This document shows, piece after piece, positions 1 through 12,190 of a stretch of DNA of 64,000 nucleotides. The notes beneath the pieces are model-generated. The model saw nothing but the letters and a program-made list of their open reading frames with translations, searched no databases and was not told the origin of the DNA. Position numbers and translations under genes: made by a program. Each line of letters opens with the position of its first letter. Positions within the stretch are counted from its first letter, which is position 1. Source of the DNA: Panicum virgatum (Eukaryota > Streptophyta > Magnoliopsida > Poales > Poaceae). Location: assembly GCF_016808335.1 (NCBI RefSeq), contig NC_053136.1, positions 4,322,531 through 4,386,530 of the forward strand, in the 5' to 3' direction.

Positions 1-1566
1 GAGAGAAACACCTAAACCGAAGAAATTTGTATGTCCGGTGTTAAATTTCGGAAGATAAAAGTATTGAGTGGTATAATAGGTATGCAAATTGAGACCCAAA
101 TAATGAAATTGTTCGGATTATTTCAGGCCTACCTTGGCAGTTTTTATCAGGCCACTTGTTTGCGCGCCACGACGCGATCCAGACCCTGATGTGGGCACTC
201 GGCGAGGGCGAGGCAATGGCGGCGGCTGCGGGCGCGGCAATGGCGGCGGCTGCGGGCGCCAGTGCAAGCAGTCCGTTGTGTTCACCCGCACTCCCGCTGC
301 GCCTCCCGGCGGCTCGCTAACCCTAGTGGATGTAGAACCCGCCGCCGGCGGCGCCATCCACCACGGGAAGGGGCGCCTGGATTCGCAAGTCGCACGCATG
401 GCGGTGATTTGCGGTCCCACAGGAGGTAAATCGCGCAAGAATTTAGTCAAATTTTGTTCTGGTATTGGATTACATTCAGTCGATGGGAAGTGTGCTACTA
501 CTCGTAGCTTAGGCTGCAGTTTTTTCTTTTACTCTGTGTGGGTACCTATGAAGTGCTTCAATATCGTAGCATCATCTGAAAAATTAGGAAAAAATTGCAA
601 TATTAGGACTGCAAACATTGACTACTCGTGAATTTGCCGCTCCCAGTAAATGACATTGTGGGACCATTTGTGTTTATGAATTGCAATATCGTAGTGTCAC
701 TTATTCAGTTGTTTCAAAGGTGGCAACTTGTTTACTCAGTTGTCCTCTTTGAAGCCGTCGGAATTGTCGCTTAAAATTTAAAAAGATGCCTGGATTTTGA
801 CTACTCTGCTTCTCCATTTATTTGATTATTCCTTTTCGAGTTAAAAAACAATTAGTTAAGTATGGCATCTAAACAAGCTCTAAATTCAATATGGAAGATT
901 AGTTTACTCATAGTTTTCCAGCTCAGAGTCGTATGTCTATTGCAATGACCTAGAGCCTCAGTATCTGAGTCATCTAGATAGTTGTTTTTGAACGAATTTC
1001 TTCTTTTTAACGAACATCTAGATAGTTGCTAGATACTGCAAAGCCCACTATCATCCTTATTGGTTGAGTCTTAAGCTATGAAGAACCCAAACCCAACACA
1101 TTTTATTTCAGACATGGATAGATCTCCACTCAATTCACTAAATGGATCAGATTCAAGCAGAGCGAGCTTGTTCAGTGGATATGTTGAGTATGGATTGTGG
1201 AACCACTCAATTGCGATTTTTTGGAGCTCAGGTTGAGCACATTGATCGCTTTCAACTCACTAATCTGTGGCCTGTGGGGGTATTGTACCTGCAAAATTAT
1301 TTGGCACCCGGTATCAGTGCTTTAGGGAAAGCAGTAACTGCACAGTATTCGTTTGATCGGTCCCTATAGACAGGCATATGTGTCTTGTGTACAAATGGGC
1401 TGCAATAGATTGACAACATGAAGTGAACCAAAATTTTGATTTTTCATTGAGCTTTTATATACATTTGTTCTATACAAATGTTGAAGTACATAGGCTGAGA
1501 CTGATGGATCCTTTAAAAGGTAGATGCCAATCACAGGTGTCAAAAACAACACATCTTGAGGACTAT
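1..1566. other. left margin, no supported gene
   Basis: I see no gene here. A GC-rich patch near 150-400 contains two adjacent copies of a 24-bp unit (212-235 and 236-259); the open frames over it have no recognisable domain. The last 60 bases (1507-1535) contain the conserved 3'-UTR motif of the DUF241 gene that follows on the minus strand. Confidence 0.5.
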
Positions 1567-2274
1567 CTATGAACTGAGAGTGTTCAGTAGTGTAACCCTG
1601 CTCTGGATTAATCTCCTGAACAGAAGTCCTGCTCCATCCTCAAGATCCTTGATGTTGCACTCTAACACCTGCAACTGCTCCTCCTTGCAAACAACTGAAG
1701 TTCTCTTCTGGAATGCCTTCAAGACAATAGATGATCTGGGCATTGCGATTTGCTTGGCCAGGAGCTGCACTGTTGACTCCAGAAGAGAGGTAGTAATCTC
1801 TCTAGCCTCGCTCAACAGCCTCAGGATCCCGCAGTCCTCCTTGTCAGAGGAAACCTTCTTTGCAGCCTTCTTGAAATGTTTCTTTGCCTTCTTAATCAAG
1901 CGGAAGTAAGACTGGATCTTGGCTTGAACCGCTGCATCATCTCCTTTTCTGAGAGACACTTGCAGATCTTGGACGATGGCCTTCAACTCGGCAAAGTTCT
2001 CTTGCATGGCATTGCAGAGATCCAGTAGCTGAAGAGAGCATTCCATCTCTCCATCCAGGAATTTCCTTTGCTGGGAGGAGCAAACTTGGTTGCTAGGGAG
2101 GCACATAACCTCCTCAATGGAACTGTAGATGTCTCCAAGCTTCCTCAGACCGTCGCAGGTTGTCTCGATGGTTGTCGAGGATGAGGAGGTGCATGCCTCT
2201 AGGATTTGCAGCTGCTCCTCAACTTTGGAGGCAGGCCTAGAAGGAAGACTGATTGATCTATGGTGGTAAGCCAT
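1567..2274 (-). CDS. DUF241 family protein, copy 1
   Basis: A single-exon, 235-residue protein of the plant DUF241 family (PF03087), whose biochemical role is unknown. Visible landmarks are the basic, Ser-rich N-terminus (HHRSISLPSRP), the early EEQLQ motif, the central [12 protein letters not shown] block near residue 85, a Lys-rich helix (KIQSYFRLIKKAKKHFKK) near residue 125, and the C-terminal block KEEQLQVLE...LFRRLIQSRVTLLNTL. Predicted character is helical and soluble, with no signal peptide or membrane segment. The start is the first Met of the family pattern and lies about 100 bp downstream of a TATA box at 2372-2379. It is the most divergent intact copy of a same-strand tandem array. 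Family assignment is firm; function is not known. Confidence 0.9.
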   Translation of the reverse strand: MAYHHRSISLPSRPASKVEEQLQILEACTSSSSTTIETTCDGLRKLGDIYSSIEEVMCLPSNQVCSSQQRKFLDGEMECSLQLLDLCNAMQENFAELKAIVQDLQVSLRKGDDAAVQAKIQSYFRLIKKAKKHFKKAAKKVSSDKEDCGILRLLSEAREITTSLLESTVQLLAKQIAMPRSSIVLKAFQKRTSVVCKEEQLQVLECNIKDLEDGAGLLFRRLIQSRVTLLNTLSS

Positions 2275-3165
2275 GACTTCTGATGGAGGCTGTAGTTGTG
2301 TTGTAGTTTAGGAGATTAGAAGCTATAGCAGCAGATGTTGGGTTGAAAATGTCTGGCCTTCAGGGGAGGCCTATTTATACTGAAGAAGCGTATGTGACAG
2401 CATCTTGTTGATGGTGGACAAATAGAGTTCTGCCATTTGAATTTCCCAGCACATGGAATCTGTTTCCTTCATGTATCATGTGCTATCCAATTTTTTAGTG
2501 CAGGATTTATCGTATCAATGAGCTATCACGTTGTCATGTTCCAGCTACTGGCGGCAAGAATCAACAGGTTAGTTCACTCCACTGGTAGATCCTGACTTGA
2601 TTGTGTACTCTAGAGACTATTTTAGTGGATTGCCAACCAATTATTATCGGTGCCAAGCGTGTCATCGAGCTGCTCTGCAATTCTTAATTTGAGTAGATGC
2701 CTTATTAAGCGCAATTCATGCTACTTACACGCTCAACCTCGTGTTTTGGAGCTGACTTGTTCTAGATTTGGGCAGCAAGATCCACTGCACGAGGATCCTT
2801 TGCTTGTTGCTGGGACAACACATGGCATCTGCATAACATGCCCATCTAATAGTAAAACATTTCAAATATCAACTTGAACAATGAACTGCTCCTTCAAGCA
2901 TCAATAATGATGAACATCTTCTGGGTATTCTTTGGTAAAAAAACACACACCTGAACTTCGGAAATTTCGCAACATAACAACAGGATGCAAATTCATAAAT
3001 AGTGAAGTTGGAGGTAGGAAATAGACCAAAAACTGTGACTTTCTTTTCAGTAATTTTCTGTACAGTTGCTCATTTACTGGTACATTACAAAATTGTATGA
3101 TGGTCAGCAGATCCTTTAAAAGGCTGATGCCAATCACATTGGATCAGGGTTCATGCCTAATCTAT
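2275..3165. other. intergenic region between DUF241 copies 1 and 2
   Basis: Contains the copy 1 promoter and, on the other side, the 3' flank of copy 2, including the conserved UTR motif at 3112-3140. Pieces such as the 'tggcggcaagaatca' string near 2550 recur upstream of later copies, so this spacer was duplicated with the genes. No gene seen. Confidence 0.5.
2372..2379 (-). promoter_or_regulatory. TATA box of DUF241 copy 1
   Basis: TATAAATA read on the minus strand, about 98 bp upstream of the ATG. All intact copies of the array have a TATA box at nearly the same distance. Confidence 0.7.
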
Positions 3166-3891
3166 CTACAAACTGAGAGTGTTGAGGACTAAAACTCTGC
3201 TCTGGATCAATTTCCTGAACAAAGTCTCAATTCCAATCTCAAGATCAACAATGACCAACTCCATCGCCTGCAATTGCTCCTCCTCGCATGTTAGTCTTCT
3301 TTTGTGGGTAGTCCTGGAGAGAAGGGACCATTTGCTAGAGCTTGGCATTGCAATTTGGTTCAACAAGAGATGCGGCAATGATTCAAGCATGGAGATTCCA
3401 ATCTCTCTAGCTTCAGCCAACTGCTTGATCACCCTGCAGGTTTCCTGGTGAACTGTAATAGGCTTCTTGCTGATCTTCTTCAACTGTTTTTGCACCTTCT
3501 TAGCCAAGCGGATGTAGGACTGGATCTTGGATTTAAGAGCGGAGTCATCTCCTCTCTTGATGACCAACTGCATCTCCTGAATGCTTGTCTTGAGCTCAGA
3601 AAAGTTCTCTTGCATGGCGTTGCAGAGGTCGAGAAAGATGAGGGACTTCTCGAGCTCTTTCTCCACTGCTTTCCTCTGTTGTGGCTGGCAAAGGCTAACC
3701 TGGCCACTTGGTGAGCACATCATCTCCTCGATGCTGTTGTACAACCCTCCAAGCCTCCTGATGCCATCGACCACTTTTTCAGTGGTAGCAGAAGAAATGG
3801 TTGCCTTGAGGCTGTGCAATTGTTCTTCGATGTTGATTTCTTCAGAATGAAAGCTAGAAGGCAAACTTGTAGATCTAAGAATGGAAGCCAT
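3166..3891 (-). CDS. DUF241 family protein, copy 2
   Basis: A 241-residue single-exon DUF241 protein. Landmarks: N-terminal [13 protein letters not shown], the [12 protein letters not shown] motif, [34 protein letters not shown] and the C-terminal [16 protein letters not shown]. The reading frame stays open upstream to a Met at 4095, which would add 68 residues with a hydrophobic stretch. I reject that start because a TATA box (3988-3995) lies inside the extension and because the family pattern begins at the chosen Met. Function is unknown. It sits head-to-tail with its paralogues. Confidence 0.9.
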   Translation of the reverse strand: MASILRSTSLPSSFHSEEINIEEQLHSLKATISSATTEKVVDGIRRLGGLYNSIEEMMCSPSGQVSLCQPQQRKAVEKELEKSLIFLDLCNAMQENFSELKTSIQEMQLVIKRGDDSALKSKIQSYIRLAKKVQKQLKKISKKPITVHQETCRVIKQLAEAREIGISMLESLPHLLLNQIAMPSSSKWSLLSRTTHKRRLTCEEEQLQAMELVIVDLEIGIETLFRKLIQSRVLVLNTLSL

Positions 3892-3987
3892 GGCTCCAAT
3901 TAGAGCTGCGGTATTTTTTCTTGTTTCTTTGGAAATGGCTGTGAGAAGCTGAGCTGCAATGGTATCAACTAGGCTACGATTTGCCAG

Positions 3988-3995
3988 TATATATA
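3988..3995 (-). promoter_or_regulatory. TATA box of DUF241 copy 2
   Basis: TATATATA about 97 bp upstream of the chosen ATG. It decides the start: the upstream in-frame Met at 4095 would lie 5' of the promoter. Confidence 0.7.
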
Positions 3996-5275
3996 ACCAA
4001 GGAAGCTGAAGCAGTAGCACTGCAACCCCGCCGACAAGAAGAATATTACCACTGATGAAGTGCTGTGCTGTTGCGACATAGCCACAGATGTCCACGGCAG
4101 GTTGATGCTTTCTGTATGTTCATCCAGAGCAGGAGGAATCTCTGAAGCTGTCATAGTTCCATGTCCCAATTATCAGCAGCAATTTGTCTGGACGAGTTTG
4201 TTCTTCATGTTGAGATCTGGATCTAGAAATTGGTGAGCGTGGCAACCTGTGGCGTTTTGTGTTGTCTGGTTGTTTCTCATGTTGGCAACTGGAATCAGTT
4301 AGGCAGCTTGGCACGTTAGCAATTGGCTGCAGCTTGGCATACATGCTAGTAGCTTTTGGAGAGCAGGATCCACTCTGCAAGCATCTTTTGCTTGTTGTTC
4401 AGCAGACATATATAGTGTGTGATTATGAAAATAGAGAAACTTGATACTATTATACTTAATCTATTGTTGCCCTGCAACAAATACAATTTTTTTCTGATAA
4501 TGTGTATGAATTTGGAACTGTATTGCAGACATAAGTGTGTTTGTTTATTGTACTCACGCAATTGCATGAATAAGAAATTATGTGTACAAGAGGAAATGTG
4601 CCAATACCTTCATTTTTGTCTCTCTTGACTAACTTTTTGTACATTGCCCTCATAAAAATAGTTTCCATTATCAGTGAACACTTGCTTCATTTCATCTACA
4701 GGCTCCAAAGCTCCATGGCATCTCGGTCATGTTCCCCCTGCCTGCTGCTCTCGCAACATTTGGAATCTGAGTTTTGCAATCTCAAGATGACTCATGTGCT
4801 GTCCAATTAATGCTGTGTTAGGTTTAACTGAATCACATTACCATGCTACACATATTGGCAGCAAGAATCAGCATGACAGTTTACTCTACGTTCCCTACGT
4901 GTTATTCCATCTGACTTCTGAACAATTATCAATTGCAAGTTCAAATTTCATGGCTGGAGTTGGCATGCTATCAGTTAAAGAGAGCATGATCCACTTTACA
5001 AGGATCTTGTGCCTGCTGTTGAGCTACATATAATGCTGTTCTTAATTGTGATCGAACCACTAATAATTTTTTACATAACACAAAAAAAGGAAGTTAAGCT
5101 TTTTTCCCACAAGAGGAAAATTTCACAGCATCAAATGGATCAAAACTTACGCTTTCCCATCGAGTATATTCATGTACATTTTCTCATATATACATCAAAA
5201 TTTTGTTTTAATGATTAGCCAATCCTCTAAAAGGCGGATGCTAATCACAAGGAATCTACTGAGTTGGTGTATGAC
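3996..5275. other. intergenic spacer between DUF241 copies 2 and 3
   Basis: AT-rich spacer of about 1.3 kb. The 4690-5060 part resembles the 6400-6660, 10490-10750 and 15400-15690 spacers (shared 'attggcagcaagaatca' and 'aaggatcttgtgcctg'-like strings), so it belongs to the duplicated unit. The conserved 3'-UTR motif of copy 3 is at 5220-5247. No gene seen. Confidence 0.5.
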
Positions 5276-5995
5276 CTACAGGCTAAGAGCATTCAGAAGA
5301 GAAACCCTGCTCTGGATCATTATCCTGAACAAAGTCTCAACTCCGCTCTCAAGATCAACAATGTCCAACTCCAACTCCTGCAACTGCTCCACCTCGCACA
5401 CAGCTCTTCTCTTCTGGAATGCCTTGGAGACGAGAGACCACTTGCTATAACTTGGTATGGCAACTTGCTTTGACAAGAGTTGCGAGGAAGATTCCAGCAT
5501 CGAGGCAGCAATCTCCCAGGCTTCAGACATCATCTTGATCAACTTGGAGCTTTCCTGCTCAACTGCAGCAGACTTCTTGCTGATCTGCTTGAATAGTTTT
5601 TGTGTCTTCTTTGCCACACGGAGGTAGGACTGGATCTTGGTCTGAACAGCTGCATCATCTCCTCTCTTGAGAGCCAGCTGCATGTCCAGGATGCTTTCCT
5701 TGAGTTCTCCAAAGCTCCCTTGCATGGCGTTGCAAAGGTCAAGCACGGAAAGTGAGCGCTCGAGCTCTTGCTCCACTGCCTTCCTCTGCCGTTTAAGTTG
5801 GCTGCTCGGGAGGCTTGCAATCTCACCAATGTGGTTGTACACTTCTCCAATCTTCCTCAAACCATCACATATGGTTCCAATGGTTGAAGAAGATGAAGAG
5901 ATAGTTGCTCTCAAGCTCTGGAGCTGTTCTTCGACATCGATGCCATTGGAGTGAGGACTGGAAGGCACACTGGCTGATCTCAGGTGGCAAGCCAT
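5276..5995 (-). CDS. DUF241 family protein, copy 3
   Basis: A 239-residue single-exon DUF241 protein. It opens with [18 protein letters not shown], followed by the [13 protein letters not shown] motif, [36 protein letters not shown] and a C-terminal [16 protein letters not shown]. The frame is open 21 codons further upstream (Met at 6058), but that segment falls at the predicted transcription start and has no family similarity. It is the likely progenitor of the promoter type seen without coding sequence at about 10.19 and 15.12 kb. Role unknown. Confidence 0.9.
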   Translation of the reverse strand: MACHLRSASVPSSPHSNGIDVEEQLQSLRATISSSSSTIGTICDGLRKIGEVYNHIGEIASLPSSQLKRQRKAVEQELERSLSVLDLCNAMQGSFGELKESILDMQLALKRGDDAAVQTKIQSYLRVAKKTQKLFKQISKKSAAVEQESSKLIKMMSEAWEIAASMLESSSQLLSKQVAIPSYSKWSLVSKAFQKRRAVCEVEQLQELELDIVDLESGVETLFRIMIQSRVSLLNALSL

Positions 5996-6086
5996 GGCTG
6001 TAGTGGATGTATTGCTTTGCTTTTCTCTAGAAGTGGAAAACAAGAGAAGCTGTTGCAATGGTGTCCATCCGGCTATGGCTTGCCTC

Positions 6087-6094
6087 TATATATA
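6087..6094 (-). promoter_or_regulatory. TATA box of DUF241 copy 3
   Basis: TATATATA on the minus strand, 92 bp upstream of the ATG, within the string 'gcctctatatataacagaac', which is shared with the orphan promoter at 10.19 kb. Confidence 0.7.
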
Positions 6095-6987
6095 ACAGAA
6101 CAAGCTGAAGAAGTGACATCGCTGACCTTGTAGACAGCAAGAATCTCATCAATGATGATGTCCTGTGCTGCGGCGACAAAGAGCCAGCTATCCCCGTGTT
6201 TCTTGTTGCTTGTCCAGCTTTAGAGGCATCTCTAACTATAGTTGAGCTAATGATCAGCATGGGATGTTTCAATAGTCGGTTGCGAATTCATCTGCACGAG
6301 TGCCTAATTTAATGATGGATTCAGATCGTGAGAAGAGCTGCCTGCTGGTGAACATTTGACTTTAGCATTCATGATTCTTCATGCCACATTGTCTTGCCAG
6401 CTGGTGCTTCCAGCATTTAGAATCTGAAGTTTGCAATTTCAAGATGAACCACATGCTGCACAAGTTTCTTAACTGTTGGAACCAACCAAACCACATAACC
6501 ATGTTCCAAGTATTGGCAGCAAGAATCAGAATACCAGCTTACTCTAGAGCCAACAAATTATAAATTGAGCTGGCATGCTATCAGTTAACCGGGGCAAGAT
6601 CCACATCACAAGGATCTTGTACGTACCTGTTGTTGAGCCACATCACATGTGACTATTAACCGTGTCCATCTCATCAAACAACTAGTAATTTCTCTTATAG
6701 TCCGAAAGTGAAAAGTAAAAGGGACTTTTTTCAACACCAATTTTTATCTGAACTCATAATATCAGGTTGTAGTATAGCAACTTAGCTGTCTTCCATGTCA
6801 AGTTTGGACAAGAAAATTCAAAGATCAGACAACTATGACAACATGAAATGGATCAAAATTTTGCTCTTTCATTCAGTATTTTTCTGTACATTTGTCCCAT
6901 ATATACATCAAAATTGTTTTGATGATCAGCCAATCCTCTAAAAGGCGGATGCTAATCGCAGGGAACCTGAGTTGGTGTATGATCTTT
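6095..6987. other. upstream region of DUF241 copy 3 and 3' flank of copy 4
   Basis: No gene. This segment recurs twice more in the window (about 10200-11080 and 15130-16034) and is the best marker of the segmental duplication. It contains the 3'-UTR motif of copy 4 at 6930-6957. Confidence 0.6.
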
Positions 6988-7701
6988 CTACAGGCTAAGA
7001 GTGTTGAGAAGCGAGACCCTGCATTGGATCAGTCTCCTGAAGACAATCTGGAGTTCGCTCTCAAGATCAACAATCCCCAACTCCAAAACCTGCAATTGCT
7101 CCTCCTTGCACGCGACTCTCTTCTTCTGGAATGCCTTGGACACAAGAGACCACTTACTGGCACTTGGCATCAGGATCTCCTTTGATAGGAGGTAGAATGT
7201 CGATTCCAGCATCAATAGAGTAATGTCTCTTGCTTCAGACAATAGCTTGACCACTCTGCAGCTATCAGTGTCAAGAACAACCTTGATGTTGATCTTCTTA
7301 AGCTGCTTGTGCGCCTTCTTGACCAAACGGGCATAAGACTGAGCCTTGGCCTGAACAGCCACATCGTCTCCTCTCTTGATACCCAATTGCATCTCTTGGA
7401 GGCTTGTCCTGAGCTCTGCGAAGCTCTCTTGCATGGCATTGCAGAGGTCAAGCAAGACGAGAGAGCACTCAAGCTCCTCCTCCACGGAATTCCTCTGTTG
7501 ACGCTGGCTGCTGGGAAAGCATATGAGCTCATCGATGCAGCTGTAGATGTTCCCGAGCATGGATAGACCATCAACTATGGTCTCGATGGTGGCAGAGGGA
7601 GCAGAGATAGCTGCCTTCAGGCTCTGGATGTGTTCCTCGACATTGGTTCCATTGGAGCGAGGGCTTGAGGGCAAACTTACGGATCTCAGGTGGCAGGCCA
7701 T
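6988..7701 (-). CDS. DUF241 family protein, copy 4
   Basis: A 237-residue single-exon DUF241 protein starting [20 protein letters not shown], with [50 protein letters not shown] and the C-terminal [18 protein letters not shown]. It is close to the 16035-16748 copy and to the 11081-11235 remnant (shared [12 protein letters not shown] and [11 protein letters not shown]), so these three form a younger subgroup. A TATA box lies 91 bp upstream of the ATG. Function unknown. Confidence 0.9.
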   Translation of the reverse strand: MACHLRSVSLPSSPRSNGTNVEEHIQSLKAAISAPSATIETIVDGLSMLGNIYSCIDELICFPSSQRQQRNSVEEELECSLVLLDLCNAMQESFAELRTSLQEMQLGIKRGDDVAVQAKAQSYARLVKKAHKQLKKINIKVVLDTDSCRVVKLLSEARDITLLMLESTFYLLSKEILMPSASKWSLVSKAFQKKRVACKEEQLQVLELGIVDLESELQIVFRRLIQCRVSLLNTLSL

Positions 7702-7791
7702 GCTTGGAATGGAAGCTATGAGCCTGTTTTCACTGGAGATGGAAGAGAAGTCAAGTTTCTGCTATGGTGTTTTCCCAGCTTTGGCTTCCCT

Positions 7792-7800
7792 CTTTATATA
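7792..7800 (-). promoter_or_regulatory. TATA box of DUF241 copy 4
   Basis: TATATAAAG on the minus strand, about 91 bp from the ATG. Confidence 0.65.
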
Positions 7801-8960
7801 GGGAAAGAGGTTGAAGCAACTGCACAGCCAAACCAGCAGACAACAAGAATCATTCTCATGTGTGATAGTGGTGAGCTGAAGCCACTCAACCCAAGAGGCA
7901 TCGTTGGTTGAGCTTGATTAGGACGCTGTCATGTCTGCATTTTGGGTGGCAAACTGAACTGCATGGGTGAACGGCCACCGAGTTTAGTATCAGATTCAGA
8001 TCATGGTCAATTAATTAACATGCAAGTTGCCGGTGGAAGAACGAACAGCATGCTGACTTCGCTTGGCCTCACCTCCAGGCTCCCAAGACACATCTAACCA
8101 GCTGATCACAGCAATGGATCAGTGATAGTCCTTGTCCAGTTGTCTTCATGTTTCTGTTCTTCATTGCCTGCTCGTTCAATGATCCCCACGTGTTTCTGCA
8201 ATTTCATAGAATATTAGGTGCAACTCCTAAATAAATAGATTATAATCACGCTGCCAAGTTGCAAGCAATCCATCTCTCCTGAACATCGTGAGAAAACATA
8301 TCATTTTTTAAAACAATTGACATATGTTGTATAATTGTATCTGTGCAATTTCACTATTTTGTTTCACAGTAGTTTCCTAGGGCAAATAGACAAAAGTAAA
8401 TATTTTCCTAAAGTTACAATTTCTTTTTTAAGGAATCATCTACGCAGAATATCTCGCTGCTACGAAAATTTATCTTAGTGCAGATATCTGTTTATAAACA
8501 AGCATAAAACAAATCTCCAGTTTCAAGCACCCAAATAGTTTTGAAGTAGTGTAGTATCCGCAACATGGACAATGGCCCGCTGTCTACAAATGTCGAGCTA
8601 GATGCATGCAAGCCCCAAGTTTCTGGGCGATCTGCAGCTAGATTAAAAGGCAAGTGAGAATGTTTACACACAACAAATCTAACCTATCATGAGTTAGCAT
8701 TGCAGTTTCCTTGAAGGTATTAGGTACATAATAATCAGTCCATTTACAGTGCATTTTTCACGAGCAGCTAAACGCCTCACCTTAGTTCAGCTGACTCCAA
8801 TCTTTCTCCGAATCCAGATTTGTTTCTTGTGCTGCGAAATGGGAAGCAGGTCCCCGCAAGGTAGTTCGGATCACAGATTTAGTCGAGCTGTCGACGCTTC
8901 CACTGCTGGAAACATGAATGCCATGATGTTTTGCTCTGAAATGAAGAATGAGTAAGACTG
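7801..8960. other. upstream flank of DUF241 copy 4
   Basis: No gene recognised. The segment is repeated at about 12190-13120 and 16860-17600, with the same order of short shared strings (for example 'ttgaagcaactgca', 'cccaagaggc', 'ccccacgtgtttctgcaattt'). It is therefore duplicated promoter-distal sequence. Confidence 0.55.
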
Positions 8961-9990
8961 ATTACACAAGTGACAAGATTTTCTGAAGCTAATCGACCGC
9001 GTTCATGGAAGTGGGGAGGAAGGCTGGCGGAGGCTCACCACTTCGTCTGCTCGCCTCCGGTTGAGGAGACCAAGGGCCACGAATCACACGAAGGCGACCC
9101 AGCTGCGGATGAGGAAAGGACGGCGGTGAAGACCTTGGAGGGCGGGCGGCCGTCCCGCGGAGCCTCCGCCGCCCTCACCTCGCCGCCGCCCATGTTCCGG
9201 CTAATTTTACACGTGAGACCCCCGAAACATTTACATGAAACCCCCTTAAACGGATTACGATTAATAATCCTGATCCAACGTTTTACATAAAACTCCCCAA
9301 ATCGGTTCACAGTTTATCCAACATTTTACAAAAAAACCCCAAACTTGAATCGCCAAAACCACCCTAATTGTTTTTTTTGCAGAAATCCCCCTACTATTTG
9401 CAGAATAGTTCTTATCTGCTTCTTCCCTACCCGCGGCATGGGTTCCAGTCCCGTCCGTCGGCGGCTGCCGTCGCCGCCGCAGGAGGCCGGAGTTCTGGTG
9501 GTGGGATTACCGCCAGATAGCACTTGGCCCTCCTCCTGGGCTTCCTGATCCTTTCCTCCGCCCACTCGTCCATGTCCATCCGCCCCCTTATCGCCTCGGT
9601 GCGGATGCCCGACGGAGACCAAGTGCGAGATGTTCCTGCGCCCGTGCGGCGGCACCAACCACCGGAACGGCGACCTGCTGCCGCGCAGTGGCCACCGTGC
9701 TGCAGAACAGCCACCCAACCCTGCACCCTTGATCGGGAGTGCCCCCAAGTAACAGTCACCGCGGCGCCCTCCCCCTCCGGCCGCCTGCAACCTACTTCGG
9801 GAGTTGAGGTAAAGGCTAAATGTTCTGATCAATTTGATGAAGCTGAAAACCGCTTGGATTTGTGTGTGTTCTGCTCCTGCTGCTTCTTGCATCCTGCGAA
9901 TTTTTTTAGGGATAACGGGGGGGGAGAGGATCCCCACCAATATATTGCCATAGTCTCTTGCAGACTCAATAAAACTCGGAGGGTTCAGCA
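8961..9990. repeat. GC-rich duplicated block B1
   Basis: A GC-rich block with no recognisable domain in any frame. Its two halves recur in the same order at about 13125-13340 and 14440-14900. Matching strings include 'ttccggctaattttacacgtga' type sequence and the 'ctcctaatcctttcccc'-like stretch. It lies where the coding region of a copy 3-type gene would be expected, just 3' of the orphan promoter at 10194. It may contain fragments of a host gene, but I cannot name one. Confidence 0.5.
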
Positions 9991-10193
9991 ATTGTTACAT
10001 AGGGAAAACACTGCATAACATGCTTGGCAAAATGATACAGTCTATGGCTTGTTTGGGTGATTGCAGATCATTAAGTAAACTGCAAAATCAGTAGCACTGC
10101 ATAACATGCTTGGCAATGCATACAGCAAATGTTATTTATTAAAGGAATTTCGAAGTGAGAAATACCATGGTTTCCTTCCAGCTGCTTTGCCTC

Positions 10194-10201
10194 TATATAT
10201 A
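10194..10201 (-). promoter_or_regulatory. orphan DUF241 promoter (coding region lost), no. 1
   Basis: The string around 10188-10210 matches the copy 3 promoter, including the TATATATA box and the following 5' leader, but no DUF241 coding sequence follows on the minus strand. Similarity stops within the leader ('gaatttcgaagtgagaaatac') and is replaced by unrelated sequence leading into block B1. Confidence 0.6.
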
Positions 10202-11080
10202 ACAGAACTCGCCAAAGAAGTAGCATCGCTGACCTTGTAGACAGCAAGAATCTATTCGGCGATGAGGTGCTGCGCTGCAGTGACAGAGGGACAGAATTAC
10301 TTGTCCAGCTTTAGAAGCACCTCTAACTATAGTTGAGCATCAGCGTGGGATGTTTCACTAGTTGGTGGCCAATTCATCTGCACTAGTGCCTAGTTTATTG
10401 ATAGAGTTAGATAGTGACAAGAGCTGCCTGCAGTTGAACATTTTGAAATTAGCATTCATGATTTTTCATGCCACAGTGTCCTGTCTGCTGGTACTTCCAG
10501 CATTTAGAATCTGAAGTTTGCAACTTCAAGAAGATCCACATGCTGCCCAAGTTTCTTAAGTGTTGGGTCTAGTGAACCACATCGTCATGTTCCAAGTATT
10601 GGCAGCAAGAATCAGAATATATAGTTGCTTCTTCTAGAGCAAATCAATTATCAATTGCGAGCTCATATCTCGTGGCTAGAGCTGGCATGCTACCAGTTGA
10701 GTAAAGCAAGATCCACTTCACAAGGATCTTGTGTCTGTTGTTAACCCACATCGCATGTGAATGTTAGCTGTGTCGTACTAATTTCTTTTATAATAAAAAA
10801 TAAAGAGTTAAAAGGGACTTTTTTCGATACAAAATTTATCGAAAGCTCCGAATTTCAGGTTATAGTTTGGCAATTTACATGTCTTCCAAGTCAAATTTGG
10901 ACAAGAAATTCAAAGATCAGATAATTTGACAACATCAAATGGATCAAAACTTTTGCTCTTTCATTGAGTATTTTTCTGTACACTTTGTCTCATATATACA
11001 TCAAAATTGTTTTGATGATCAGCCAATCCTCTAAAAGGCGGATGCTAATCGCAGGGAACCTGAGTTGGTGTATGATCTTT
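10202..11080. repeat. second copy of the DUF241 spacer
   Basis: Homologous to 6095-6987 and 15130-16034 in content and order, ending in the conserved 3'-UTR motif at 11028-11055 next to the truncated DUF241 gene. No gene inside. Confidence 0.6.
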
Positions 11081-11235
11081 CTACAGACTAAGAGTGTTGA
11101 GAAGCGAGACCCTGCACTGGATCAGTCTCCTAAAGACAATCTGGAGTTCGCTCTCAAGATCAACAATCTCCAACTCCAAGACCTGCAATTGCTCCTCCTT
11201 GCACACAACTCTCTTCTTCTGGAATGCCTTGAACC
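11081..11235 (-). pseudogene. DUF241 3' remnant
   Basis: Only the last 50 or so codons of a copy 4-like DUF241 gene survive ([21 protein letters not shown] through [11 protein letters not shown] and the stop). At about 11236 the homology ends abruptly. The rest of the coding region and the promoter are missing and are replaced by about 950 bp of unrelated, partly GC-rich sequence. The copy 4-type upstream flank resumes near 12190. This is a clear pseudogene made by deletion plus insertion, not gradual decay. Confidence 0.85.
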
Positions 11236-12190
11236 ACATGCTAATGGCACACATTATCAGAAATTGACCGGGCACATCATTAATCAAGCTAGCAGCCTGC
11301 TGGGCTTAGCAGAAGTGGTACCTGATGCTACTGCTGCAAGATGCGCAGCCGCTGTGCCATTGATGCGCGGGACTTGCGGTCCTCCCTCCGTGCATATGCT
11401 CTGTGTGGGTGTGGCCTCTGACAGGCGGTGCGCTGGTGCGCCTGAGGCTGCGAGCGCCCGTCCGCGACAGCCCTACCCGCCGTCCTGGCGGCAAGCGAGG
11501 TCGTTGTTGCGGACGAAGAGCGAAGCCAAGACAGGGAGCCGAGGGCCCACGCGGAGCAGGGGCGGCAACAGCATTCCAGCGTGAGTCGCTCAGATTTCTC
11601 ACGCTTTTCAGATGAGCTCATGCAGCGGCGATGCAAGAACCAGCTTCAATTGGATTAAATCCGCGCGAGGAAAAGGATGACGGAGACTGCAAACCCATGT
11701 GCGGCGGCAGCGCGGACTCGACCGGTGTGGCATGCCCTGGCACTTTGGCGAAGCGTGGCACGAGCAGCGGTGCAGCCGGATTTGTTGTGGAGCTCATCAA
11801 TGGCGCTAGTGAAGGGGAGGGGAGAGAGGGAAGTGCGGCGCCAGAGGAAGGCCTGTGCGGAGAGATGGAAGAGGGTGAGCGGCAGGGGGAGATCGACATG
11901 GAAAGCGGGATCGGAGCCCCTTGATGGCCGCCACGGTGAGAGAGCGCAGCGATGGAGGGACCGAGGGAGGCCGAGTGGGCTTGGTCTGCCTCAGCCTCGA
12001 GCGATACGAAGACGAACGACGGGAACGGGAGGAGCGAGCTGTTTGAGAAGAGTCGGGAGAATGCTAGAGCTGGACGACGCGCCGTACCGGATGCTGACGG
12101 TACAATTTAACTTAGCCTGATGACGGACGGTCGAGATTTTTGTAATGACGTGGCCCAATCGCTGCTGGAGTTTCCGTCCAACTTTCGTCT
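11236..12190. other. unrelated filler replacing a DUF241 gene body
   Basis: About 950 bp flanked on both sides by DUF241-array sequence but unrelated to it. The middle (11330-12080) is GC-rich with several overlapping open frames and no domain I recognise. No terminal repeats or target duplication are evident, so it may be filler DNA, a captured fragment or a degenerate element. Confidence 0.5.

Noticed and set aside
3892..4095. N-terminal extension of DUF241 copy 2 with a membrane-like stretch
   Set aside because: The TATA box at 3988-3995 lies inside it, and the family pattern begins at the Met at 3891. The hydrophobic run is translated promoter and leader sequence.
9326..10018. Secreted peptide candidate (MALLLGFLILSSAHS...) in block B1
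   Set aside because: The signal-like start is not followed by a conserved mature part, and the corresponding frame in block B2 differs and shifts. More likely a decayed fragment.
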